DNA from: a virus
IMG/VR virus record: IMGVR_UViG_3300008259_000042
Span: 1 to 49,506 of that record
Length of the DNA stretch: 49,506 nucleotides
Reading direction: 5' to 3' (one strand)
Shown: positions 42,370 to 49,506 of the stretch, in pieces
Numbering within the stretch: position 1 is the first letter of the stretch
Layout of the letters: each line of letters begins with the position of its first letter
The notes under the pieces: generated by a model
What the model was told of the DNA's origin: nothing
Seen by the model: only the letters and a program-made list of their open reading frames with translations
Database searches by the model: none
Made by a program: the position numbers and the translations under genes

Positions 42370-43652
42370 TTTTGCATTACACTCTCATAATAGGCAAACA
42401 CTTCTTCACCGTAGTGCGGTGGGCATCCGACGAAGAACACATTGCTCAATGCCTTGTTTGCGTTTGGATACTTGGTAGCATCATCAAGATGCTTGTAGCC
42501 AGGATGCAATAGAATATTTCCAGCGAAGTAATTGCGAGTTTGAATTTTATTCTCTTCACAGAAGGCTTGTAGTTTTTCCTTCAGTTCAGGTGTATCAGTG
42601 ATCAACGGAACACCGAACCATGACGGATCAGCCAAGAGAAGATTCTCAGCAACACGAACACCAGGGATATACTTTTCAAAGAGATGCTTGATGCGCGCAA
42701 AGTTCACACGACGCTTGACGTCAATTTCATCAATCTTTTTCAACTGCTCAATACCAATCGCACCTTGAAGATCAAGTGGTTTGAGATTATATCCCATGTT
42801 CGTGAAGAGATACTTGTGATCGATTATTCCATTATATCCTTCAAGCCATTTATCAAAGCGATTACCACATGTTCCACAAGCCAATAGGTTAGCAGCACCA
42901 ACGCAACGACAATCACGACCCCACCAGCTAATGCTGCGAGCAGTGTTGATGAGTTGCTCGTCGTTTGAGCAAACCATCCCGCCTTCGCCTGTCGAAATGT
43001 GGTGAGCAGGATAGAAAGAAGTTGTCCACGCATAGTAATAATCCGTTAGAAGTTTACCATCCCACTTTGTGCCCAATGAATCGCAGTTATCGCCAATCAA
43101 ACGAATGCCGTGTCGCTCGCACATATCTTTGATGCGATCCATATGTGGCGGATTGCCGAGAACGGGTGAAACGAAAATAGCGACGGTCTTATCAGTGATC
43201 CACTTTTCAACTTGATCAAGATCAAAGTTGAGCGTTTTCATTTCAATGTCAACAAAGACTGGAGCAAGACCATTCTGAACCAACGGAGCAATCGTTGTTG
43301 GGAATCCAACGGGTGATACGATAACTTGATCACCATCCTTCCAACCCAAGTGCTTCTTAAGAGCAGCAACCATAGTCAAGTTGGCTGATGACCCAGAGTT
43401 CACCATGTGACAATGCTTCACATTAAACTTGTGACCGAATGCCCACTGAAACTTTGCAACCTGCTCACCAGAGACGAGCCACTTGCCTGTGAGGAATGCA
43501 GTGACGCCAGCAATGACTTCTTTCTCGTCCCAATATGGACCAGAATAAAAGACTGTATCTTTGCCAGGAGTAAACTCTTTGCAATTGTAAGCATACTTCG
43601 GTGTGCCAACAGTGGCAACCAATTCTTCAATCATTTGTTTTACGTCACTCAT
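42357..43652 (-). CDS. E1/RfbH-like PLP-fold 3-dehydratase with putative [2Fe-2S] site
   Basis: 431 residues of the DegT/DnrJ/EryC1/StrS aminotransferase fold. The PLP-lysine position is replaced: SFYPAHHISTGEGG (212-225) carries His217-His218 where ordinary members have Lys. This is the hallmark of CDP-6-deoxy-glucoseen dehydratase (E1, RfbH) and its relatives, which use PMP to remove a C3 hydroxyl. C190, C248 and C250 show C-x57-C-x1-C spacing, with C259 and C262 as a fourth ligand. The E1 cluster is C-x57-C-x1-C-x7-C; the last gap here is 8 or 11. Substrate prep by rmlA and rmlB next door suggests a dTDP-sugar. No obvious flavin reductase (E3) is present, so host electron donors may be needed. 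Confidence 0.87.
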   Translation of the reverse strand: MSDVKQMIEELVATVGTPKYAYNCKEFTPGKDTVFYSGPYWDEKEVIAGVTAFLTGKWLVSGEQVAKFQWAFGHKFNVKHCHMVNSGSSANLTMVAALKKHLGWKDGDQVIVSPVGFPTTIAPLVQNGLAPVFVDIEMKTLNFDLDQVEKWITDKTVAIFVSPVLGNPPHMDRIKDMCERHGIRLIGDNCDSLGTKWDGKLLTDYYYAWTTSFYPAHHISTGEGGMVCSNDEQLINTARSISWWGRDCRCVGAANLLACGTCGNRFDKWLEGYNGIIDHKYLFTNMGYNLKPLDLQGAIGIEQLKKIDEIDVKRRVNFARIKHLFEKYIPGVRVAENLLLADPSWFGVPLITDTPELKEKLQAFCEENKIQTRNYFAGNILLHPGYKHLDDATKYPNANKALSNVFFVGCPPHYGEEVFAYYESVMQKWVC

Positions 43653-44524
43653 TATTTCATCCTCAAAATTTGACCAAGATATTTACCATAATCAGACTTG
43701 CTGTACTTCTCAGCAGCACGACGAACTTCGTGTTCTGTGATCCAAGCATTATTATACGCTATTTCTTCGGGGCAAGCAATCATCATGCCTGTTCTTCTTT
43801 GTACTGAGCCAACAAAAGTTGACGCCTCAGATAGAGATTCGAATGTGCCAGTATCAATCCATGCAATACCACGATTTAGATATTCAATTGTACAATCATG
43901 GTTTTCCATGTAAAGATTATTAATATCAGTGATCTCTAACTCTCCTCTTGCAGAAGGCTGAATCTGCCATGCATAGTCTACTACTTTATTGTCATAAAAG
44001 TAAAGCCCAGTGACTGCATAATTGCTTGGTGCAACTTTTGGTTTTTCAATAATCTTAACTGGATTGCCACTTGAGTCTTGTTCAATCACACCAAATCTCT
44101 CTGGATCAGCAACATGATATGCAAATAAGGTAGAACCCTTGTGGTTGTTTGCTGCGCGATTGAAACGATTGATAAGTTCATTGCCATAGAAGATATTGTC
44201 GCCAAGAATAAGCGTGACATCATCTTCACCGATCCATTTCTCAGCAATACGAAAACATTCGGCGATACCCTTTGGCTCCAATTGAGTAGCATAAGAAATG
44301 CTCAATCCCCACTGAGAACCATTTCCAATTAGATTCTCAAATGGTGCACGATCAATGGGTGACGTGATGATCAGAATATCTCGAATGCCCGCCATCATCA
44401 ATGTTGAGATTGGATAGTAGACCAATGGTTTGTCGTAGACAGGAAGTAACTGCTTAGATATCGCCTTTGTGCATGGGTATAGACGTGAGCCTAGTCCACC
44501 AGATAAAATAATTCCTTTACGCAT
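43652..44524 (-). CDS. rmlA: Glucose-1-phosphate thymidylyltransferase (RmlA)
   Basis: 290 residues, the usual size for RmlA/RfbA. It couples glucose-1-phosphate with dTTP to give dTDP-glucose. The N-terminal GGLGSRLYPCTKAISKQLLP (9-28) is the nucleotide-binding signature with the catalytic Arg and Lys. Further family segments are VYYPISTLMMAGIRDILIIT, LGDNIFYG (the metal/substrate loop), FAYHVADPERFGVIEQD and KPSNYAVTGLYFYD-like APSNYAVTGLYFYD, then RGELEITDINN and WIDTGTFESL. It overlaps rmlB by 8 bp and the E1-like gene by one base, so translation is coupled along the cassette. No sign of decay. Confidence 0.94.
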   Translation of the reverse strand: MRKGIILSGGLGSRLYPCTKAISKQLLPVYDKPLVYYPISTLMMAGIRDILIITSPIDRAPFENLIGNGSQWGLSISYATQLEPKGIAECFRIAEKWIGEDDVTLILGDNIFYGNELINRFNRAANNHKGSTLFAYHVADPERFGVIEQDSSGNPVKIIEKPKVAPSNYAVTGLYFYDNKVVDYAWQIQPSARGELEITDINNLYMENHDCTIEYLNRGIAWIDTGTFESLSEASTFVGSVQRRTGMMIACPEEIAYNNAWITEHEVRRAAEKYSKSDYGKYLGQILRMK

Positions 44525-45467
44525 TATACCACTCCAAAGTTTTAATTAAGCCATCATTAATATTCGTTTTCGCTTGCCAACCCAAGTCGTGTGCAATTTT
44601 AGTCGCATCCATCGAGTACCTAAAATCGTGACCTTTACGATCAGGTACAAAATTAATCCAGTTCTGATACATGTGAACTGGTTTGCCCATTAGATCGAGA
44701 ATCAGTGTAACCATTTGAAGGTTGCTCATCTCAACTCCACCGCCGATATTATAACGCTCACCAGACTTAAAGTTTGCACCGATCGTGAGCAATGCCTCGC
44801 AATGATCGTCGACAAAGATCCAGTCACGAACATTTTGACCTGTACCATAAACAGGAATTGGTGTATTGTTCTTGATATGACGAATTACTGTTGGGATAAA
44901 CTTTTCTTTGTGCTGTCGCGGACCGTAGTTATTTGAGCAATTAGTCACAACTGCATCAATCTTATGTGTATTCACATATGCGCGAACTAAATGATCGCTT
45001 GCTGCCTTTGATGCAGAATACGGATTGCGAGGATCGTATGGAGTCTTTTCGGTGAATGGTGGATCGTCATGAGAGAGTGATCCATAGACTTCATCGGTAG
45101 AGATATGTACGAGTTTGCCACCAAACTTACGAATACATTTTAGAATGTTGTGAGTGCCATCAATATTGGTGCTGAGGAAAATGTCATCACCAGCAATAGA
45201 ATTATCAACATGAGACTCAGCCGCAAAATGAAAGGTAATGTCTGGCTCATAATCGTGATAAATTTGATCCAGTAAAGGGAGATTGCGAATGTCACAACGC
45301 TTCACGATGACACGATAGTCCTCATGAAGACCAAGAATATTGTTCGAATCTGCTGCGTACGAGTAGTTGTCAATAATAACAACTGTATCAGAAGGATGCT
45401 TTTTTAGGTGAGCATGGACAAAATTAGATCCAATAAATCCCAAACCACCAGTCACAAATGTCGTCAT
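44517..45467 (-). CDS. rmlB: dTDP-glucose 4,6-dehydratase (RmlB)
   Basis: 316 residues; slightly shorter than most bacterial RmlB, but with all key parts. It converts dTDP-glucose to dTDP-4-keto-6-deoxyglucose with bound NAD. The GLGFIGSNF turn (8-16) binds NAD; FHFAAESHVDNS (79-90) and HISTDEVYGSL (121-131) are family signatures, with T124, D125 and E126 as the active-site trio; Y150-x3-K154 (YSASK) completes the site. NCSNNYGPRQHKEKFIPTVI and RDWIFVDDHCEALL follow. It is the first gene of the sugar cassette, 10 bp after the unknown gene, and overlaps rmlA by 8 bp. Confidence 0.94.
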   Translation of the reverse strand: MTTFVTGGLGFIGSNFVHAHLKKHPSDTVVIIDNYSYAADSNNILGLHEDYRVIVKRCDIRNLPLLDQIYHDYEPDITFHFAAESHVDNSIAGDDIFLSTNIDGTHNILKCIRKFGGKLVHISTDEVYGSLSHDDPPFTEKTPYDPRNPYSASKAASDHLVRAYVNTHKIDAVVTNCSNNYGPRQHKEKFIPTVIRHIKNNTPIPVYGTGQNVRDWIFVDDHCEALLTIGANFKSGERYNIGGGVEMSNLQMVTLILDLMGKPVHMYQNWINFVPDRKGHDFRYSMDATKIAHDLGWQAKTNINDGLIKTLEWYNA

Positions 45468-45477
45468 AAAGCCTCAA

Positions 45478-46623
45478 TTATAATTGAATTCCTAGTTTAT
45501 CATTAACTCTATTGAATGCCGCTTTACTTCTCAAATCAAACGATTCTTGTAAAATGGTATCTTTTGCTTCGATAATAGTCACCATTTTAAAGTTCGGCAC
45601 ACCCTTATTATCTATATCAACTTTAATGATGTTTAAATCTGGGAATAGTTCTCTTAGCATTGGCTGAAGATCATAATCTATCATAGCCAAATACTTAATA
45701 AACGCATATACCAGATTTTCTGGAGTATATTCTTTCTTTCCCGACTTATATTTTTCTTTATCATCTTGTTTTGTGGCATCGATGATAAACTTGTTCATAA
45801 ATTTATTGTATGCAGTTCGATCGCTCAACTTTAAAGCAGATAAAGGTTTCTCTTTATTTTTCTCGATAATCTCAGAATCTTTTTCGAAATTTGTTTTTTT
45901 AAAGATTTCTCTGATTTCAGATATTGCTGGGAAATGATTTCCTTTTATATCTAAAATTTTACCAAATGCTACTACTGGACCAGCAAAAGTTTTTTGTTCC
46001 GCTAGAACACTTAATACTGTAAACTCAATTGGATAATCTTTTTTTAATTGTTTTTGAGCAGAATCTTTTAACTTATTAACTCTTTGTGCAATATAAGTTG
46101 GTGATAATGTATTGGATCCACCTGTCATTGCCTTTACGCTAAACCCAAAATAATATCCGTTTTGAACAAAGAAGTCAAATATAGGATAATTTTGTGCATC
46201 TGGGAAACAAATTGAATTCAACTTTTTACCAGGTTCGCCATAAGCATGACGTATTGTTCCTTTCTGAACCTTCACGCCATTTTTAGACATGAATTTATCG
46301 AGATATCTTAATCCATAGAATGGGGCAAGAAGTTCTCCAAAATCTTTTGCAACCTCAGAAGGAGAGAATTTACTATCTTTCAATGCTGATTGAAGAGAAT
46401 CTGCCTTAATTCCTTTTTCACCAGAAGCATAACCCACCAACATATTCAGATATTTCATTTTTGCTGGAGTGTTTGCAAATGATTTCTTAACTTGTTTTTC
46501 TAATAGGTCAGCATAATCCCTGATTGGAATTATCCAAAATTTAACATTTGGGTGAGAAGGTAAACATAATATTGGAACATCTTTCTTTGGATAACTTGAA
46601 AGAATATCTTTAGGCTGAAGCAT
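45478..46623 (-). CDS. Unknown phage protein, nuclease-like fold possible
   Basis: I start at the ATG 46623-46621 (MLQPKDILSSYPKKDVPILC), giving 381 residues, because an AAGG site lies about 9 bases upstream; a longer reading would run 99 bases further into the metallopeptidase gene. The genes overlap by 14 bp. The protein is basic and mixed alpha/beta. Landmarks are FPDAQNYPIFDFFVQNGYYF, GFSVKAMTGGSNTLSP and a C-terminal FKMVTIIEAKDTI. The FDFFV..GYYFGFSVKA strand pair has the feel of a restriction-like core, but no complete catalytic set can be pointed out. It lies in the replication block, so nucleic-acid work is likely. Confidence 0.6.
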   Translation of the reverse strand: MLQPKDILSSYPKKDVPILCLPSHPNVKFWIIPIRDYADLLEKQVKKSFANTPAKMKYLNMLVGYASGEKGIKADSLQSALKDSKFSPSEVAKDFGELLAPFYGLRYLDKFMSKNGVKVQKGTIRHAYGEPGKKLNSICFPDAQNYPIFDFFVQNGYYFGFSVKAMTGGSNTLSPTYIAQRVNKLKDSAQKQLKKDYPIEFTVLSVLAEQKTFAGPVVAFGKILDIKGNHFPAISEIREIFKKTNFEKDSEIIEKNKEKPLSALKLSDRTAYNKFMNKFIIDATKQDDKEKYKSGKKEYTPENLVYAFIKYLAMIDYDLQPMLRELFPDLNIIKVDIDNKGVPNFKMVTIIEAKDTILQESFDLRSKAAFNRVNDKLGIQL

Positions 46624-47227
46624 TCTTATAAACCTTTTTGAGAAACTTTTGCCAGACCTTTGGGTCTTGAGTCCGAAACGTTTTTCGATACATAAAGATG
46701 GCTTCACACTCTCTCCAGCCAATCTTATGAGCCGAACGCAATTTATTTATATCGAACTTCTCAGCCTGAGTTTCATATGCATGAGCATCTAACTCATCAG
46801 GATTTCCATAATACATAGCCTTCATTTTATTCTGTTTAGGTTTTGGTTTGTATTCTTTTTGCAAAAGAAATGGGCGCTGTTTCTGCTGATGTTTATGACG
46901 GTATTCATGGTGAATTGCACGAATAACCTTTACAGCCAAATTCTTAGCACCCTTCTCAGTTATGGATACTTTCTGAACATCCTTTGGGAAATTCAATTGA
47001 ATGTATATGTGTTCTGGGATAATATCAGAAATTCGATTACAGTAATGTCCGTTCACAATTACATTGTGATCAGGATAGTAATCGTCTTCAAATCTTCCAG
47101 AGGAAAAGCAAACAATGAAAGGTTTGAATGCTTTGTTCAATTGACGAATCATAGTTGGTACATGTTTCTCGCCGACCCAATTTTCGGCAAGAGCATAAAC
47201 CTTCTTCTCAATCTTCTGTAGTTTCAT
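46610..47227 (-). CDS. HExxH metallopeptidase-like protein
   Basis: 205 residues. AIHHEYRHKHQ (104-114) contains H107-E108-Y-R-H111, the zinc-binding HExxH of metallopeptidases. Thirty residues on, YYGNPDELDAHAYETQAEKF (139-158) offers E145 or E152 as a third ligand and the helix seen in gluzincin- or SprT-like domains. The N-terminal part (NHNVIVNG-type strand at 54-60 and HIYIQLNFP) gives the beta sheet. The substrate is unknown. Its place beside gp41 suggests a role in replication, for instance removing protein from DNA as SprT-like proteases do, but that is a guess. One base overlaps the helicase gene. Confidence 0.65.
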   Translation of the reverse strand: MKLQKIEKKVYALAENWVGEKHVPTMIRQLNKAFKPFIVCFSSGRFEDDYYPDHNVIVNGHYCNRISDIIPEHIYIQLNFPKDVQKVSITEKGAKNLAVKVIRAIHHEYRHKHQQKQRPFLLQKEYKPKPKQNKMKAMYYGNPDELDAHAYETQAEKFDINKLRSAHKIGWRECEAIFMYRKTFRTQDPKVWQKFLKKVYKNASA

Positions 47228-48603
47228 TACACCTTCAGATTCTTGAACTTGTCTGTACTACGACCACGATCAAAGACTGGCTTTGATTCTGCTTCTTGCA
47301 TCACAGCATCTTGGGCTTTCTGCTCAAGATCATACAACTTCATCTTGGCTCGATCAATACCAACTGTGAATCTCTTATGAAGATTCGGATCATTATAACG
47401 ATTCTTCAACTGCTTCACAAGGATCTGATTTAACTGTTGCAGTTCTTCAGTGCTTACCAGTGCAAACATAAAGTCAGCAGTGGCTGGCAAACCAAACGAT
47501 TCTGAAGTATCTTCTAGCCCAGGATCCGAGTTGCTAAAGCCAGATCGAGTCGTCTGAGTTGCCGAAACAATCGGAACATTATTCTCCACTGCAAGACCAC
47601 GAAGTTCTTCCGCAATCGCTTTGATATAGGTGTAGGAGTTAACATTCGCACCTGCTTTGATTCTCGCCGACGCACAGATATTTAGATAGTCGATGAAAAT
47701 AATATCTGGACGAAAGTTTTTCTTCAACGCAAGATCATTGATCAATGCGCGGAAGTGAGCAGGATTCGCCGATGCAGTTGGATACTCTTTGATGATCAAC
47801 TTACCCTTTACCTTCTCCTTGAGTTTACCCATGCGCTTCTCATACATATCTTTCGGCATGTTCATGAGATCGTCAAGAGAGACATTCAGAAGATTCGCAT
47901 CGATTCTCTCGGCGATCTTCTCTTCAGCCATTTCTAGAGTAATGTATAGAACGTTGTAGTTCTGAACCAAGCAACTAGCAGCCACATGGCACATAAAAAG
48001 AGACTTGCCGACGCCAGTACCTGCGAGAGCAATATTAAGGGTCTTTTGCGGCAGTCCTCCTTTAGTAATTTTGTTGAAGTATTCAAGATCGAAGGGGATT
48101 CGTTTCTCGATACGATGATAGAAATCATACCGATCAGCGTAATTATCCAAAAAGTCGTGACCAATAGAAGGATCGAAACTAACCCCCAAAGCATCAGACA
48201 AAAGAGCAGGAATGCTTCCTTTGCCCCTCGCTTCATCTTTGCCATCAAGGATCTGAATACTATCCATGATAGCATTATAGATTGCCTTTTCTTGGCAAAA
48301 CTTTTCTGTAGTGTCAAGAAGCCATTCGAGTTTTTGTTCTGACTTGTCACTTGATACTTCCTTGAGTAGGTCAAGAGACTTATTTAACTCAACTTCAGTG
48401 AGTTTCGTAGACTCTTTGAGAGAAATTTCAAGAGCCGCAATCGGTGGAAGACTGTTATACTTTAGGATGAACTCCTTTATTTGCTCGAATAGTTTTCTTT
48501 CGTGGCTTTCGGTCAGATACTCCTTCTTCAGAAATGGCAGAGACTTCCTCATATAAGTCTCGTTCCGAATCAGATTCGACAAGATCAAGTTTTCCGTTTT
48601 CAT
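47227..48603 (-). CDS. 41: Replicative DNA helicase, T4 gp41-like
   Basis: 458 residues of the DnaB/gp41 hexameric helicase family, close to T4 gp41 in length. An N-terminal helical domain (about 1-140; ILSNLIRNETYMRKSLPFLK is like the T4 gp41 start) is followed by a RecA-type ATPase: Walker A GTGVGKS (195-201), ITLEMAEEKIAERIDANLL (221-239), and Walker B IIFIDYLNIC (301-310, D305). QTTRSGFSNSDPGLEDTSES is the DnaB H3-like region. It unwinds DNA 5' to 3' at the fork and partners the phage primase; the primase and loader genes are not in the window. Its start overlaps the upstream gene by 149 bp. Confidence 0.93.
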   Translation of the reverse strand: MKTENLILSNLIRNETYMRKSLPFLKKEYLTESHERKLFEQIKEFILKYNSLPPIAALEISLKESTKLTEVELNKSLDLLKEVSSDKSEQKLEWLLDTTEKFCQEKAIYNAIMDSIQILDGKDEARGKGSIPALLSDALGVSFDPSIGHDFLDNYADRYDFYHRIEKRIPFDLEYFNKITKGGLPQKTLNIALAGTGVGKSLFMCHVAASCLVQNYNVLYITLEMAEEKIAERIDANLLNVSLDDLMNMPKDMYEKRMGKLKEKVKGKLIIKEYPTASANPAHFRALINDLALKKNFRPDIIFIDYLNICASARIKAGANVNSYTYIKAIAEELRGLAVENNVPIVSATQTTRSGFSNSDPGLEDTSESFGLPATADFMFALVSTEELQQLNQILVKQLKNRYNDPNLHKRFTVGIDRAKMKLYDLEQKAQDAVMQEAESKPVFDRGRSTDKFKNLKV

Positions 48604-48934
48604 TAAAATCCTTCTCTAGATTTTTTATAGCATTATAAATCATACTACGCATTACGTTTTGAGTAAAGCGAATAAAACTTCTTGACTTCACATCACAATT
48701 ATTAACATTCGATATAATATCAAAATCAAAAGTCAACAATCCATTTTCACCAACTGTAACATTAGTGTACTCAACAATTACACCATCATACTTTCCTAAT
48801 AATTTAACCGCAAATGATCCAGGTGGACCATTTAAATCTAAAAAGAACGTATAATGTTTTTCGAGTGTGATGAACTTTCGAGCATACCAAAACTCACATT
48901 TGGCAATAAGATCTTGAATTTTATTCATGACCAT
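48455..48934 (-). CDS. Small protein between uvsX and gene 41, overlapping gene 41
   Basis: 159 residues, function unknown. It lies where T4 carries gene 40, but no likeness to gp40 is visible. The first 110 residues look folded (KHYTFFLDLNGPPGSFAVKL, then GLLTFDFDIISNVNNCDV), the tail is acidic and then strongly basic (DRKPRKKTIRANKGVHPKV). The last 49 codons plus stop (149 bp) overlap the start of gene 41 in another frame. It starts inside the end of uvsX (14 bp overlap), so the three genes are tightly coupled. A helicase- or recombinase-associated factor is a guess from position. Confidence 0.65.
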   Translation of the reverse strand: MVMNKIQDLIAKCEFWYARKFITLEKHYTFFLDLNGPPGSFAVKLLGKYDGVIVEYTNVTVGENGLLTFDFDIISNVNNCDVKSRSFIRFTQNVMRSMIYNAIKNLEKDFNENGKLDLVESDSERDLYEEVSAISEEGVSDRKPRKKTIRANKGVHPKV

Positions 48935-49506
48935 CGTCTACAACCTCATCAATCAAATTGCCAGCCACTGCTGCACTGAACTGGTAGTTACTACAGACCC
49001 ACTCTTTGAATTTTTCATCAGCAAGAATAGGATCCCAGAACTCTGCGCACTCAGTATCAGCCAAACGCCACTTCTTACTATCAACTTCACCAGTTGCAGT
49101 ATTCACTTTGGCATACCAACCTACATTTGGCTTCGTAACATGACCAGACTCAAGTGCCATGTCAAGAAGACCACTGTACTTAGAAATGCCACCATCGAAA
49201 CGAACAGTGACTGGAATCTTGGCTTTCTCACGAACATAACGAGATTTTTCTACATTGATAATAAAGTTATAACCAATTAGATCAGTGCCTTCTTTTTCTT
49301 GCTGACGACCAAGGATGTAAATGTTATCAGCCGAGTAATAAGAACCTGTTCCGCCACCAACAATATCCTTGGGATACAAACCTATTTCCTTGTAGGTGTG
49401 ATTTACTACGACCATAGGAATGTCCTTTAGTGTAAGGTGTGGTGTCACCATACGGAACAGGGATTTAATTTGCTTTGCACGACTCATGTCAGCGACTGAC
49501 TTGCCA
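48921..49506 (-). CDS. uvsX: UvsX recombinase, C-terminal part (cut by window edge)
   Basis: The reading frame is open to the window end; codons upstream of the ATG at 49487 (GKSVADM) stay in frame, so this ATG is internal and the 5' part lies beyond 49506. The visible 194 residues match the T4 UvsX RecA-like recombinase: MVTPHLTLKDIPMVVVNHTY, YKEIGLYPKDIVGGGTGSYY (the Walker-B-side and L2 region), ADNIYILGRQQEKEG, then YNFIINVEKSRYVREKAKIP and GGISKYSGLLDMALE. It pairs strands for recombination and replication restart. The Walker A part is missing from the window. Confidence 0.92.
   Translation of the reverse strand, partial: GKSVADMSRAKQIKSLFRMVTPHLTLKDIPMVVVNHTYKEIGLYPKDIVGGGTGSYYSADNIYILGRQQEKEGTDLIGYNFIINVEKSRYVREKAKIPVTVRFDGGISKYSGLLDMALESGHVTKPNVGWYAKVNTATGEVDSKKWRLADTECAEFWDPILADEKFKEWVCSNYQFSAAVAGNLIDEVVDDGHE

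Noticed and set aside
45478-46722. Longer start at 46722 for the unknown gene beside the metallopeptidase
   Set aside because: The extra 33 residues overlap the metallopeptidase gene and have no ribosome site; the ATG at 46623 has one.

Overview
This window looks like part of the genome of a marine T4-like myovirus, of the cyanophage or pelagiphage type. Every supported gene lies on the minus strand, so transcription runs from high to low coordinates. The evidence for this type is the T4-style order uvsX, small gene, gene 41 helicase; tail-fibre proteins built from collagen-like GPQ repeats, AYAQAN heptads and glycine-rich adhesin modules; and a fused GH19/M15 endolysin. The sequence is AT-rich with short or overlapping gene junctions. 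I cannot decide the host from sequence alone. I saw no tRNA, integrase, CRISPR array or insertion sequence.

Region A (49506-45478) is the replication and recombination end. It holds the 3' part of uvsX, a small gene overlapping gene 41 by 149 bp, the DnaB-type helicase gp41, an HExxH metallopeptidase-like protein and an unknown protein. Region B (45467-41485) is a four-gene nucleotide-sugar cassette: rmlB, rmlA, an E1/RfbH-like dehydratase with histidine in place of the PLP lysine and a cysteine pattern for an iron-sulfur cluster, and an extended SDR. It points to a 3-deoxy or 3,6-dideoxy sugar.

Region C (41452-32701) probably encodes internal-head or scaffold-associated proteins. Three of them begin like the capsid-targeting sequence of T4 internal proteins. 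Two large proteins carry regularly spaced V/I/L-x-E sites like those cut by the T4 prohead protease. A 910-residue multidomain nucleotidyltransferase/P-loop protein and a small cupin sit among them. Region D (32699-30857) is a lysis-like cassette: lipoprotein, two- or three-TM protein and GH19+M15 endolysin.

Region E (30853-1) is about 31 kb of tail-fibre and adhesin genes made from a few interchangeable modules: a shared N-terminal module, IPT/TIG, putative-Ig, LamG, glycine-rich, collagen-like, a GDGNT beta unit, a cupredoxin-like domain and an S74 chaperone. Two 2OG-Fe(II) oxygenase genes are embedded in this array. It shows clear signs of module shuffling: a 61-bp perfect repeat, a glycine-rich block inserted inside an Ig-like domain, and a 33-codon remnant that keeps only the two ends of a fibre gene. 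Three weak T4-late-like promoter sites (TAAATATA core) precede genes at 41452, 29817 and 27200.

No gene-free stretch exceeds about 120 bp.
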